A stretch of DNA of 64,000 nucleotides from contig NZ_AXAU01000002.1 in the NCBI RefSeq assembly GCF_000472965.1, positions 602,751 through 666,750 on the forward strand, given 5' to 3'. How positions within the stretch are numbered: the first letter of the stretch is position 1; each line of letters opens with the position of its first letter. Source of the DNA: Bradyrhizobium murdochi. GTDB taxonomy: Bacteria > Pseudomonadota > Alphaproteobacteria > Rhizobiales > Xanthobacteraceae. Of this stretch, positions 43,818 through 53,250 are shown piece by piece. Position numbers and translations under genes: made by a program. The notes under the pieces are model-generated. The model had not been told where the DNA came from and searched no databases. It was given only the letters and a program-made list of their open reading frames with translations.

Positions 43818-45035
43818 TTACCGCGTCTGCGGTTCGATCGTGACCGTGCACTCGCCGCCTTGCATGGCGACCACGATCTGTCCTTCCGAGGCGCCCAGTG
43901 CAATCGGGTTCGTCGATCCACCGCCGCCCGGCGCACGAACGCTGACGCTGATCGAATCCTGCGGTGCGGTCGAACCAACCGTCGTAGGCGACTCTTCGGT
44001 AACATTGCCCGCGGTATCCCGGCGCATGATACGGCAGGGCGCACCGCCGGCCTGAGCCATCGCGTCGGCCGCACGCCCACCGCCGGCGGTCTCGCCGCCT
44101 GCGGCGGCGCGAATGCGCGACGCGTCACGCGGGATATGGCTCACGATCCGCTGCGTGCGGGGTTCGACGATCACGATTTCCTCCTCGGTTGTGAAGTAAT
44201 CGTAACCGCGGTACTGCGGCTCGATCGAGACGATCGTGGCCGGCAGCCGTTGCACCCGGACATGGCGCGGGAGCCGCTCGCCTACCCGGATCGAGATGTT
44301 GAGATTGCGCTGCGGCGGCGCGAGACGCTCGCGGGTCAGCGTCTCGGAGATGCGCACCTGCTTCTCGGTCGAGATCTGCTGGCGGTCCTGCGTCTGGGTG
44401 GTCTGGGTCTGCGTGCGCGTGGTTTCAGTCGCGGTCGCCGGCCGGTCCTTGCTCTGCTCAGCCGCATCCTTCGAGGTTCTGCCCTGTTGATCGCGGCTCG
44501 GCTCCTTCTGCGTGGTGGTTGTGCCCTCGCGCTCCTTCTGGGATGTCGTTGTTCCGCTCTTGGTCTTTTCTGACTCGGCGGTGCCCTTGGTTCTGTCTTT
44601 GGCACTGTCCTTAGCGCTCTCCTTGGCATCGCGGCCGCGATCGGCCTCCCGATCGCCCGGGCGGGCGCCCTTGGTTTGCTCCGTGGCCCTCTTCGCGTCA
44701 TCGCCGCGGCCACGCTTGCTGTCTTCGCTCGCAGCCGTTGGACGCTCGGCCCCAGGTGCAGCCTTGCCCTTCTCGCCGGCCTGCCGGGAACCGGCTCCTC
44801 TTTCCTCACGACCCGGCGCGCCTTGAGCCTTCTGTTCCGTACCCTTCTCCGCGCCCTTGGCGCGTTCCTGCGCTCGCTCGGGGCCGCGTTCCTGCGATGC
44901 AGCACCCTTGCCACGATCGCTAGGCTGCATCTGTTTCGGTTCCTCGCTTCTTCCACCCGGGGCCTGGCCATACGATAGCCCCGGTGCCAGCATCAGGCAG
45001 ATAATCCCAGTCGATAACAATAGCTGCTTGCGCAT
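43818..45035 (-). CDS. DUF1236 domain protein, exported, with long low-complexity region
   Basis: A 405-residue protein. It has a signal peptide (QLLLSTGIICLMLAPGLSYG), then about 200 residues of Lys/Arg/Glu/Thr/Gln-rich disorder (residues about 25-230). Next comes a folded part, and the DUF1236 motif YFTTEEEIVIVEPRTQRIVS near residues 280-300. A C-terminal beta-rich tail contains two Cys residues. DUF1236 proteins are characteristic of Bradyrhizobium-type bacteria and are of unknown function, presumably periplasmic. GGAGGAGG lies 6 bp before the ATG. The disordered region varies widely in this family. Confidence 0.88.
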   Translation of the reverse strand: MRKQLLLSTGIICLMLAPGLSYGQAPGGRSEEPKQMQPSDRGKGAASQERGPERAQERAKGAEKGTEQKAQGAPGREERGAGSRQAGEKGKAAPGAERPTAASEDSKRGRGDDAKRATEQTKGARPGDREADRGRDAKESAKDSAKDRTKGTAESEKTKSGTTTSQKEREGTTTTQKEPSRDQQGRTSKDAAEQSKDRPATATETTRTQTQTTQTQDRQQISTEKQVRISETLTRERLAPPQRNLNISIRVGERLPRHVRVQRLPATIVSIEPQYRGYDYFTTEEEIVIVEPRTQRIVSHIPRDASRIRAAAGGETAGGGRAADAMAQAGGAPCRIMRRDTAGNVTEESPTTVGSTAPQDSISVSVRAPGGGGSTNPIALGASEGQIVVAMQGGECTVTIEPQTR

Positions 45036-45064
45036 CTAAACCTCCTCCAAACAGGCCCTGCGCA

Positions 45065-45078
45065 GGCGAACGTTCGCC
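45065..45078. promoter_or_regulatory. 14-bp perfect palindrome upstream of the DUF1236 gene
   Basis: GGCGAACGTTCGCC, 30 bp upstream of the DUF1236 start. Possible dimeric-regulator operator; no regulator gene adjoins it. Confidence 0.4.
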
Positions 45079-45150
45079 GGGCATGGAAGGTTCCGTCCGG
45101 GGGCGAGCGATGGTCGCTGGTAGCTGGTCGTAGGCTGCGCGACCGCGGCG

Positions 45151-46443
45151 TCACAGCCCCAGCCCGTCCCGCACCCTGCCCGCCAGCACCGCAGCTGTGA
45201 CACCGAGCGGCCAGAACGCGTGCATCGCCATCGGCTTGATGCCTGAAATCGGCATATCGATCACGGCATCTCTGCCTCCGACGAGACGGCGCGCAAGTTG
45301 CGCGCCCATCGCGGTCGAGAGCGCGACGCCGCGGCCGTTGCAGCCGAGCGAGATCAGAAGGTTCTCTGCCGGCTCATGCACGTGGGGATAGTGATCGGGC
45401 GTGATCGCGAGCCGGCTATTCCAGCCGTGCGTCCAGGTCACGCCTTTCAGCCGCGGCCACAGCCGTTCGGCATAGCGGATGAGATAGGCGACATCGCCAG
45501 GCTTGCTGATCCAGCGCATCGGCCCGCGTCCGCCCATCAACAAACGATTCTGCGCATCGATCCGGTAATACACCGTGATGTGGCCGCTCTCGTACAGCAC
45601 CGAGCGCGTCGGCATGATTTCGCGCGCGACCTCCTCGGATAACGGCGCGGTGGCCGCAATCGATGAAAACACCGGCACGATGGTGCGGCGCAGGCCCGGC
45701 CACAGATCGTCCGTGAATCCGTTGGTTGCCAGCAGCACTTTTTTGGCGCGCACGATCCCGCGCGGCGTCTCAACGCGCCAATGCGCGCCTTCACGCGACA
45801 AGGAGAGCACCGGCGTCTCGCCATGGACGGCTGCGCCGGCCGCGATCGCGGCGCGCGCCAACCCGCGCGCATAGCTCAGCGGATGCAGGTCGCCACCGCG
45901 ATTGTCCAGCATGGCGCAGAGATAGCGGTCGGTGCCGGTGGTCTCCCGCATCTGCTCGCGGTTCAAGAGCGTCACCGGCATGCCGCGCCGGATGCACTGC
46001 TTTGCCGTGGTTTCGATTTCCCCGGCGCTCGCCTCGTTATAGGCTGCGCGCAGCGTACCGTTCTGCCTTGCTTCGCAGGGAATCTGGTAGCGGCGGATCA
46101 GGTCGAACGTGTAGTTGGTGGTGCCGTAGGCGAACGCGATCATGCGGCCGCCGAGCTCGGCGCCGAAATCGGCCTCGATCTGGTCGGGGTCGTGCTTGAG
46201 GCCTGGATTGACCTGACCGCCATTGTTGCCCGAGGCGCCCCAGCCCGGCTGTTGCGCTTCCAGCACGATCGCATTCACGCCCCGCTCGGCCAGATGCAAT
46301 GCGGTGGACAGCCCGGTGAAACCGCCGCCGATGATTGCGACCGCAACGTCCTTGTCTCCATCGAGCGGCGGCGTCGGTGCCGGAGCGACCGCCGTATCGG
46401 CGTAGAGACTTGGCGGCAGCGGTAGTCGGATCGGCGCATTCAT
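45151..46443 (-). CDS. FAD-dependent amine/amino acid oxidoreductase (DAO family)
   Basis: A 430-residue glycine-oxidase/gamma-glutamylputrescine-oxidase-like protein. FAD loop VAIIGGGFTGLSTALHLAERG, then QQPGWGASGNNGGQVNPGLK, the typical PuuB/DadA-like active-site segment; the C-terminus has LISLGCNGRGVALSTAMGAQ. It starts 11 bp after the ABC ATPase stop, so it ends a four-gene operon: binding protein, permease, ATPase, oxidase. Import and oxidation of the same amine or amino acid is the obvious reading. Confidence 0.9.
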   Translation of the reverse strand: MNAPIRLPLPPSLYADTAVAPAPTPPLDGDKDVAVAIIGGGFTGLSTALHLAERGVNAIVLEAQQPGWGASGNNGGQVNPGLKHDPDQIEADFGAELGGRMIAFAYGTTNYTFDLIRRYQIPCEARQNGTLRAAYNEASAGEIETTAKQCIRRGMPVTLLNREQMRETTGTDRYLCAMLDNRGGDLHPLSYARGLARAAIAAGAAVHGETPVLSLSREGAHWRVETPRGIVRAKKVLLATNGFTDDLWPGLRRTIVPVFSSIAATAPLSEEVAREIMPTRSVLYESGHITVYYRIDAQNRLLMGGRGPMRWISKPGDVAYLIRYAERLWPRLKGVTWTHGWNSRLAITPDHYPHVHEPAENLLISLGCNGRGVALSTAMGAQLARRLVGGRDAVIDMPISGIKPMAMHAFWPLGVTAAVLAGRVRDGLGL

Positions 46444-46453
46444 GCTGGCGAAC

Positions 46454-47185
46454 TCAGAGCGGATGCAGCACGCGACGCAAAAAATCCTGCGTGCGCGCAT
46501 GCTGCGGTTGATTGAGCACGGACTTCGCAGGCCCCTGCTCGACGATCACGCCGCCATCGATGAACAGCACGCGGTCGGCGACATCCCCAGCAAACCCCAT
46601 CTCGTGGGTGACGACGACCATGGTCATGCCGTCGTCGGCAAGCCTGCGCATCACCGAGAGCACGTCGCCGACCAGTTCGGGATCGAGCGCCGAAGTCGGC
46701 TCGTCGAACAGGATCGCCTTCGGCTGCATCGCAAGCGCGCGGGCAATCGCGACGCGCTGCTGCTGGCCCCCCGAGAGTTGCGGCGGATAGCTGTCGGCCT
46801 TCTCGGCAAGCCCTACCTGCGCCAGTAGCGCGCGGCCGCGCTCCAGCGCTTCGGCGCGCGGCTCCTTCTTCACATAGACCGGCCCCTCGATGACGTTTTC
46901 GAGCGCGGTACGGTGCGGAAACAAATTGAAGCGCTGGAACACCATCGACACTTGCGTCCGGATCGCTACGATCGAGGGCGCGTTGCGGTCGACCCGCGCG
47001 CCTTCGACAAGGATGTCGCCGCTGTCATAGCTCTCCAGCCCGTTGATGCAGCGCAGGATGGTGGATTTCCCGGAGCCTGAGGGGCCGATGACGCAGACCA
47101 CCTCGCCCTTCTCAACGGAAGCCGTGATGCCCTTGAGCACCTCGACCTTGCCAAAACTCTTGTGAACGTTGGTGAGTTCGATCAT
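46454..47185 (-). CDS. Polar amino acid ABC transporter ATP-binding protein (GlnQ/HisP type)
   Basis: A 243-residue ATPase: Walker [20 protein letters not shown]-loop [17 protein letters not shown], signature [14 protein letters not shown], Walker [16 protein letters not shown]-loop VVVTHEM. These match the polar amino acid uptake family closely. Its ATG overlaps the permease stop by 4 bp. Confidence 0.95.
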   Translation of the reverse strand: MIELTNVHKSFGKVEVLKGITASVEKGEVVCVIGPSGSGKSTILRCINGLESYDSGDILVEGARVDRNAPSIVAIRTQVSMVFQRFNLFPHRTALENVIEGPVYVKKEPRAEALERGRALLAQVGLAEKADSYPPQLSGGQQQRVAIARALAMQPKAILFDEPTSALDPELVGDVLSVMRRLADDGMTMVVVTHEMGFAGDVADRVLFIDGGVIVEQGPAKSVLNQPQHARTQDFLRRVLHPL

Positions 47186-47835
47186 TTGTGGCCCGCGCGC
47201 TTTTCGAAGTGACGAACCAGCAGAATGAGCGGGATGCTCATGGTGAGATACATCAACGCCACAAGCGTGAACACGCTGGTATTCTTGAAGGTGGAGGACG
47301 CGATCAGCTTGCCCTGCAGCGCGAGCTCGGCGACCGTGATGGTGGAAGCTTGCGACGAATCCTTCAGCATCATGATCATGATGTTACCGTAGGGCGGCAG
47401 CACGATCTTGATCGCTTGCGGCAACACCACGCGGCGCATGGTCTGCCACCAGCCCATCCCGATCGCCTGCGCCGCCTCGATCTGCCCCTTGTCGATCGCC
47501 TCGATGCCGGCGCGGAAATTCTCCGCCTGATAGGCCGAATAGGCGATGCCTAGCCCTAAGATCGCCGCCTCCAGCGCCGTCAGCGTGAGGCCGAGTTCGG
47601 GCATCACGAAGTAGAGATAGAACAGCATGACGATGATCGGGATGCCGCGGATCACGTTGATCAGCCCGGCGCTGAACCCTGAGAAAATGCCGATGCCGGA
47701 TACCCGCATCAAGGCCCAGACCAGGCCGAGCGCGGTCGACAGCAACAGCGAGCCGATGGTGACGATGACCGTCAGCGCCACGCCGCTCATCAGGATCGGC
47801 AGGAACTCGGTCGCGTCGCGCCAGAACGCCTGCAT
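47182..47835 (-). CDS. Polar amino acid ABC transporter permease
   Basis: A 217-residue permease starting [11 protein letters not shown]. The HisMQ-type motif [20 protein letters not shown] and the coupling loop [20 protein letters not shown] followed by [11 protein letters not shown] are clear. Its ATG shares one base with the binding-protein stop (TGATG). Only one permease is encoded, so it probably works as a homodimer. Confidence 0.95.
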   Translation of the reverse strand: MQAFWRDATEFLPILMSGVALTVIVTIGSLLLSTALGLVWALMRVSGIGIFSGFSAGLINVIRGIPIIVMLFYLYFVMPELGLTLTALEAAILGLGIAYSAYQAENFRAGIEAIDKGQIEAAQAIGMGWWQTMRRVVLPQAIKIVLPPYGNIMIMMLKDSSQASTITVAELALQGKLIASSTFKNTSVFTLVALMYLTMSIPLILLVRHFEKRAGHK

Positions 47836-48602
47836 CAGGCACCCTGCGCCTTGAGGCCCCATTTATCGAGGATCTTTTCGACCGTGCCGTTCGCCTTCAG
47901 TTTTGCAAGCGAAGCGTTGATCTTGGCGAGCAACTCGGTATCGCCCTTGCGGACGCCGATGCCGACAGAACCGACAGTCGCCGGCTTGTAGCTCTCGACA
48001 ATGCGCGCCTCGGGGAAGCCGCCTTGCTTCAGGTTATAGGCGAGGATCGGATAATCGGCGAAGCCGGCTTTGAGGCGGCCTGCATTCACGTCGCGCAGAA
48101 TATCGGGAATGGTGTCGTAGGCCTTGACCTCGCTGAACAAGCCCGACTTCTTCAGCGCATCGACGAACGCCGTGCCAACCTGCGCGCCGACCACTTCGCC
48201 TTTCAGATCGTCCTGCTTGGTGTAGGTCTTCGTGTCGCTCTTCGGCACCAGGAGGCCCTCGCCGTAGCTGTAGAACGGCTCGGAAAAATCGATCACTTCC
48301 TTACGCGCCGGGGTGACGAACATCGCCGCCGAGATGATGTCGATCTTGTTCGAGGTGAGCGAGGCAATCAGGGTCGAGAACTGCATCGGCTCGATCTGCA
48401 CCTGGAAGCCGGCGTCCTTGCCGATCTCGGTGATGAGATCGACCATGATGCCCTGAATGCTGTTGGTCTTGGTGTCGAGGAAGGTGAAGGGTACGCCGGT
48501 CGGCGTCGAGCCCACTTTCAGCACCTTTTGCGCGGATGCCGGCATTGCGGCTGTGAGAACCAAGGCCGCTACCGCGGCCTGAACGAGACGCTTCAGAGCC
48601 AT
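47835..48602 (-). CDS. Polar amino acid ABC transporter binding protein
   Basis: A 255-residue periplasmic binding protein. The ATG at 48602 has AGGAGGTGG upstream and opens a signal peptide (LKRLVQAAVAALVLTAAMPASAQ). SBP-bac-3 strands VGSTPTGVPFTFLDTKTNSI and VDLITEIGKDAGFQVQIEPM are followed by ISAAMFVTPARKEVIDFSEP. It is first in the operon and follows a gap with two matched inverted repeats, so it is probably controlled by the divergent XRE-cupin regulator. Confidence 0.94.
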   Translation of the reverse strand: MALKRLVQAAVAALVLTAAMPASAQKVLKVGSTPTGVPFTFLDTKTNSIQGIMVDLITEIGKDAGFQVQIEPMQFSTLIASLTSNKIDIISAAMFVTPARKEVIDFSEPFYSYGEGLLVPKSDTKTYTKQDDLKGEVVGAQVGTAFVDALKKSGLFSEVKAYDTIPDILRDVNAGRLKAGFADYPILAYNLKQGGFPEARIVESYKPATVGSVGIGVRKGDTELLAKINASLAKLKANGTVEKILDKWGLKAQGA

Positions 48603-48685
48603 CGAACCACCTCCTGAAACTGCACCCCCGCCCGGGCCCGCCCGCATCAGACCAAAGAGTTGCGGGCAACGCCATTCAGGCCTAT

Positions 48686-48751
48686 TTTCACCAATATGAA
48701 ATTGTGGCCACACTTCCATGCGGTTTGCAAGCGATTTTCATGCACATGAAG
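48686..48751. promoter_or_regulatory. Two TTTCA-N6-TGAA operators 50 bp apart
   Basis: TTTCACCAATATGAAA at 48686-48701 and TTTCATGCACATGAAG at 48736-48751 share TTTCA-N6-TGAA and start exactly 50 bp apart (five helical turns). They sit in the 162-bp divergent gap between the importer operon and the XRE-cupin regulator, so they are its likely operators. Confidence 0.65.
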
Positions 48752-48764
48752 GAAGCGGTCTGAC

Positions 48765-49448
48765 GTGAGCGGCGGCAAGCGAATAAAGAAACCGGCGTTC
48801 AAGGCCAAAGCAAGGGCCGCCGGAAAGGCGACGGCCAGGTCGAGGGCGAAGGCCAGCGCCAGGCCGGCCGAGCCGGCGATGGACCTTGCGGTCGGCCGCC
48901 GCATCCGCGACCTGCGCCGCGAACACAAGCTCTCGCTTGAGACGATTGCGGCGAAGACCGGTCTGTCGATCGGCTTTCTCAGCCAGATCGAGCGCGGGCT
49001 GTCGTCGCCTTCGCTCCGCGTGCTGGCAACGCTGGCCGACGTGCTTGGCGTCGGTATCGCCGCGCTGTTCGGCTCGCAGCCGAACGACGCGGCGGCATCC
49101 GGCGGCGTGGTGACGCGCGAAATGCAGCGCGCCGAACTCAAACTGTGGCGCACCGGCATTTCAAAACAATTGCTGAGCCCGGCCGGTACCGAAAACCGCC
49201 TCAATCTGTTTCTGGTGCACATGGATCCCGGCGGCAACACCGGCGACGAGCTTTACACCCATGATGGCGAGGAGGCGGGACTGGTGCTGGAAGGCGAGAT
49301 GACGCTGACGGTCGACGCCGAAACCTGGTCGCTCAAGCGGGGGGACAGTTTTCGCTTTGCCAGCCGCAGGCCGCACCGCTTCTCAAATCCCGCGAAAGAT
49401 GCGAAAGCGGTCGTGCTGTGGGTGAATTGCGTGACGCAGGCGTCATGA
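48765..49448 (+). CDS. XRE-cupin transcriptional regulator
   Basis: A 227-residue regulator. A basic Lys/Ala/Arg-rich N-terminal arm (about 35 residues, starting at a GTG) precedes an XRE helix-turn-helix (LSLETIAAKTGLSIGFLSQI ending in ERGLSSPS). A C-terminal cupin has MDPGGNTGDELYTHDGEEAG and SRRPHRFSNP. PuuR-like members sense amines or amino-acid metabolites. Divergent from the amino acid importer/oxidase operon and coupled by ATGA overlap to the molybdoenzyme gene. The long basic arm is unusual and may add DNA contacts. Confidence 0.9.
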   Translation: MSGGKRIKKPAFKAKARAAGKATARSRAKASARPAEPAMDLAVGRRIRDLRREHKLSLETIAAKTGLSIGFLSQIERGLSSPSLRVLATLADVLGVGIAALFGSQPNDAAASGGVVTREMQRAELKLWRTGISKQLLSPAGTENRLNLFLVHMDPGGNTGDELYTHDGEEAGLVLEGEMTLTVDAETWSLKRGDSFRFASRRPHRFSNPAKDAKAVVLWVNCVTQAS

Positions 49449-51763
49449 ACATTCTGGAACAACGGATGGATCAAGCCCGAGAGGATTGGAGCCCACACAG
49501 CGCGCATTGGGGCGCCTTCGCGGCGCGGTGGAACGGCGCGACGCTGGATATCAAGCCGTACGAGCACGATCCGGCGCCCTCCCCGATGTTGCAGAATTTC
49601 ACCACGGCGATGCGCCACAAGGCCCGCATCCTGCGGCCGATGGTGCGCAAGGCATGGTTGGAGCGAAGCGCACCCGCTCCGCGCACGTTCGACCAGAAAT
49701 TCGTCGCGTGCCCCTGGGACGAAGTGCTCGACCTGCTCGCAGGCGAACTGGCGCGGATCCGAACCGAACATGGCGCCGCCGCGGTCTATGGCGGCTCCTA
49801 TGGCTGGGCCAGCGCCGGACGTTTTCACCATGCGCAGAGCCAGGTTCATCGCTTCCTGAACACCGCGTTCGGCGGCTATGTGCGTTCGGTGAACAGCTAT
49901 AGCGCCGGTGCCTCGGCCGTGATCCTGCCGCACGTCCTCGGCGGCTTCGAAGGCATCTCGCGCCACAACGTGACGTGGGATCAGATCGCCGAGCACACCG
50001 ATACTGTGCTGGCCTTCGGCGGCATGGCGCTGAAAAACTCGGACGTCGCAAGCGGCGGCATCAGCCGGCACATCGAGCGCGACGCGATGCAAAGGGCCGC
50101 GCGCCGCGGCGCCGTCTTCTACGGCATCGCTCCCTTGCGCGACGACATGCCGGAAGCGGCCGGCGCCCGGTGGATGCCGATCAAGGTCGGCACCGACGTC
50201 GCACTGATGCTGGCGCTCGCGCACACGCTCCTCGTCGAGGATCTGTGGGACAGCGGCTTTGTCGCGCGCTATTGCACCGGCTTCGACATCTTCGAACGCT
50301 ATCTGCTCGGCCGCGACGACCATACGCCGAAGGACCCGGCATGGGCGGCCGACATTACCGGCGTTCCGGCCGGCACCATCGTCGACATCGCCCGCCGGCT
50401 GCCGCGCGGACGTACCTTGATCACGGTCTCGCATTCCCTGCAGCGGGCGCAATATGGCGAGCAGCCGGTGTGGATGGGCGCGGTGCTCGCGGCCATGCTG
50501 GGCCAGATCGGCCTGCCCGGCGGCGGATATAATTACGCGCTCGGTGCGCTCGGCCACACCGGCCGCCGTCTCAATGCGGTTCCAATCCCGACGTTGTCGC
50601 AAGGCAAGAACGGCACGGCCGAGTTCATCCCGGTCGCGCGTGTCGCCGACATGCTCCTCAATCCGGGACAACCGTTCGAATACAACGGCCGCACGATGCG
50701 GTATCCCGATATCAAGCTGGTCTACTGGGCGGGCGGCAACCCCTTCCATCATCACCAGGATATCAATCGGCTACGACGGGCCTTCAATGTCCCGCAAACC
50801 ATTGTCGTGCACGAGAGCGCCTGGACGCCGATGGCGAAGTTTGCCGACATCGTGCTGCCGGCGACCATGACGCTGGAGCGCGACGATATCGGCGCCGCCG
50901 GCACCGATCCAAGGCTGGTCGCGATGCGCAAGGCCGTGGACCCGATCGGCGAAGCACGCGACGATTTCGATATTTTTGCCGCGCTGTCGCGGCGATTGGG
51001 CGTCGAACAGGCCTTCACGGAAGGACGCGATACCAGGCAATGGCTGGCCCATCTTTACGAGCCGACGCGGCGGGCGCTTGCCGATGCCGGTTGGGATGCG
51101 CCTGACTTCGACGAATTCTGGCGGCGCGGCGAACTCGCGCTGCCACCGGCCCCCGATGATGGCGGCTTTCTGCGCGCCTTCCGCAACGATCCCGTCAAGA
51201 ACAAGCTGCCGACGCCAAGCGGCAAGATCGAGATCTATTCGAAAACCATCGCAGGCTTCGATTACGACGATTGCCCGCCCCACCCGGCATGGCTGCCGTC
51301 GACCGAACTGCCGGATCAGCGCCACCCGTTGACGATGATCGCCAACCAGCCGGCGACCCGGCTGCACAGCCAGCTCGACTTCGGTGCCTACAGCCAGTCC
51401 AAAAAAGTTGCCGGCCGGGAAGCCGTCCGTCTCAACCCCGTCGATGCGACGCGCCGCGGCATCGCCAATGGCGACATCGTCCGCCTGTTCAATGATCGGG
51501 GCGCGTGTCTGGCCGCCGCCGCCGTTTCAGACGACGTCATGCCCGGCGTGGCGCAATTGTCCACCGGCGCCTGGTACGACCCGCAAGCCGGCACAGCAGA
51601 ACATCCGCTCTGCGTTCACGGCAACCCGAACGTGCTCACCCGCGACATCGGCACATCACGGCTGGCGCAAGGTTGCTGCGGTCAGGTGACGGTGGTCGAG
51701 TGCGAGAAGTATTCGGGCACACTGCCTCCGATTCGCGCCTTTGATCCTCCCGAGAAGGATTGA
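49445..51763 (+). CDS. Bis-MGD molybdoenzyme, biotin sulfoxide/DMSO reductase type
   Basis: A 772-residue molybdopterin oxidoreductase of the BisC/TorA/DorA group. SYGW at about residue 118 carries the Tyr/Trp active-site pair of DMSO reductases, and NSYSAGAS has the Mo-ligand Ser expected near residue 153. Cofactor-binding strands include VYWAGGNPFHHHQDINRLRR and the C-terminal dinucleotide-binding domain (MIANQPATRLHSQLDFGAYS). There is no N-terminal Fe-S cluster and no Tat signal, so it is cytoplasmic like BisC. It may reduce methionine or biotin sulfoxides. It overlaps the regulator by 4 bp. Confidence 0.9.
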   Translation: MNILEQRMDQAREDWSPHSAHWGAFAARWNGATLDIKPYEHDPAPSPMLQNFTTAMRHKARILRPMVRKAWLERSAPAPRTFDQKFVACPWDEVLDLLAGELARIRTEHGAAAVYGGSYGWASAGRFHHAQSQVHRFLNTAFGGYVRSVNSYSAGASAVILPHVLGGFEGISRHNVTWDQIAEHTDTVLAFGGMALKNSDVASGGISRHIERDAMQRAARRGAVFYGIAPLRDDMPEAAGARWMPIKVGTDVALMLALAHTLLVEDLWDSGFVARYCTGFDIFERYLLGRDDHTPKDPAWAADITGVPAGTIVDIARRLPRGRTLITVSHSLQRAQYGEQPVWMGAVLAAMLGQIGLPGGGYNYALGALGHTGRRLNAVPIPTLSQGKNGTAEFIPVARVADMLLNPGQPFEYNGRTMRYPDIKLVYWAGGNPFHHHQDINRLRRAFNVPQTIVVHESAWTPMAKFADIVLPATMTLERDDIGAAGTDPRLVAMRKAVDPIGEARDDFDIFAALSRRLGVEQAFTEGRDTRQWLAHLYEPTRRALADAGWDAPDFDEFWRRGELALPPAPDDGGFLRAFRNDPVKNKLPTPSGKIEIYSKTIAGFDYDDCPPHPAWLPSTELPDQRHPLTMIANQPATRLHSQLDFGAYSQSKKVAGREAVRLNPVDATRRGIANGDIVRLFNDRGACLAAAAVSDDVMPGVAQLSTGAWYDPQAGTAEHPLCVHGNPNVLTRDIGTSRLAQGCCGQVTVVECEKYSGTLPPIRAFDPPEKD

Positions 51764-51792
51764 AGCGGACGGTAGCGGGGTGACGCGCCAGC

Positions 51793-51916
51793 GTCATTCC
51801 GGGGCAATGCGAAGCATCGAACTATGGTGCGCAATTGCGCACCTGAGAATCTCGAGATTCCCCGGTGCGCAATTGCGCACCTGAGGTCGGGTGCTTACGC
51901 ACCATCCCGGAATGAC
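51793..51916. repeat. Dispersed inverted-repeat element E (nested palindromes)
   Basis: GTCATTCCGGG (51793-51803) pairs with CCCGGAATGAC (51906-51916). Inside are two identical 22-bp copies (51826-51847, 51864-51885), each centred on the palindrome GGTGCGCAATTGCGCACC. They are separated by GAATCTCGAGATTC (51847-51860), itself a palindrome. It lies between converging genes. Confidence 0.78.
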
Positions 51917-51920
51917 AGTG

Positions 51921-53186
51921 CTAGCCAAATCTGTGATCGTACCGGCTCACGCTGAGCTCGCTCACGTCGATATCCGGCTTTCGTCCCGAGATCAGATCCG
52001 CCAGCACCCTCCCCGAGCCGCACGCCATGGTCCAGCCGAGCGTGCCGTGGCCGGTGTTGAGATGCAAATTGCCGTAGCGCGTCGCGCCGATCACCGGCGG
52101 TCCATCCGGCGTCATCGGGCGCAGGCCGCACCAGAAGCTCGCCTTGCTCAAATCGCCGCCGCGCGGAAACATGTCGGTCAGCGAGTGATCGAGCGTCGCC
52201 CGCCGCGCCGCATCGAGCGTATTCGAATAGCCGGAAATTTCCGCGGTGCCGCCGACGCGGATGCGGTCACCCAGCCGCGTGATCGCGACCTTGTAGCTCT
52301 CGTCCATCACGGTCGACACCGGCGCCCCGTCGGGATCGATAATGGGGACCGTGATCGAATAGCCCTTCACCGGATAGACCGGGACAAAAACACCCAGAGG
52401 TTTGAGCAACCGCGGCGACCAGCTTCCGAGCGCAGCGACATAGGCATCGGCCTGCAACAACCCCGCGCTGGTGACGACGCCGGTAATCTTGCCGCCTTCC
52501 GCGACCAGCCGCTCGATCGTGGTATTGAACTTGAACTGCACCCCGAGCTTTGCTGCTTCCCTGGCGAGCGCCTGCGTGAACATGTGGCAATCGCCGGTCT
52601 CGTCCTGCGGCAATCGTAACCCGCCGACGAATTTTTCCTTCACGGCCGCGAGCGCCGGTTCCGCACCGATGCAGCCGGTGCGATCCAAAAGCTCGTACGG
52701 CACGCCATATTGCTTGAGCACCGCGATGTCGTCGCCGGTCGAGTCGAGCTGCTTCTGCTTGCGGAAGAGCTGCAGCGTGCCGCGGCTGCGCTCGTCATAC
52801 GTGATGCCGATCTCGGCGCGCAGCGCGCGCAAGGAATCGCGGCTGTATTCGGCGATCGGGATCATCCGGCTCTTGTTGACCGCGTAGCGCTCTGCCGTGC
52901 AGTTGCGCAGCATCTTCAGCCCCCAGATCCACATGACAGGATCGAGCTTCGGCCAGATCACCAGCGGCCCGTGCCGCATCAATAGCCACTTGATCGCCTT
53001 CACCGGCACGCCGGGGCCGGCCCAGGGCGAGGAATAGCCGGGCGAGACCTCGCCGGCATTGGCAAAACTGGTTTCCTGTGCAGGCTCAGCCTGGCGGTCG
53101 ACGACGACGACTTCGTGGCCGGCGCGCGCCAGATAATAGGCTGTGGTGACGCCGATCACGCCACTGCCGAGAACGATGACTTTCAC
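51921..53186 (-). CDS. dadA: D-amino acid dehydrogenase small subunit
   Basis: A 421-residue FAD protein with the DadA N-terminus [20 protein letters not shown] and [20 protein letters not shown], then [20 protein letters not shown], and C-terminal [20 protein letters not shown]. It oxidises D-amino acids, typically D-alanine, to 2-oxo acids, delivering electrons to the respiratory chain. The length is standard. The next upstream gene on this strand is a class-III aminotransferase 64 bp away, so a two-gene unit is likely. Confidence 0.93.
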   Translation of the reverse strand: MKVIVLGSGVIGVTTAYYLARAGHEVVVVDRQAEPAQETSFANAGEVSPGYSSPWAGPGVPVKAIKWLLMRHGPLVIWPKLDPVMWIWGLKMLRNCTAERYAVNKSRMIPIAEYSRDSLRALRAEIGITYDERSRGTLQLFRKQKQLDSTGDDIAVLKQYGVPYELLDRTGCIGAEPALAAVKEKFVGGLRLPQDETGDCHMFTQALAREAAKLGVQFKFNTTIERLVAEGGKITGVVTSAGLLQADAYVAALGSWSPRLLKPLGVFVPVYPVKGYSITVPIIDPDGAPVSTVMDESYKVAITRLGDRIRVGGTAEISGYSNTLDAARRATLDHSLTDMFPRGGDLSKASFWCGLRPMTPDGPPVIGATRYGNLHLNTGHGTLGWTMACGSGRVLADLISGRKPDIDVSELSVSRYDHRFG

Positions 53187-53250
53187 GATTCCTCACGCAT
53201 CTGCCGCGGCGTCGCACGCCGCGGCCGCTCTATATTCTTCAGAGCAAGGA

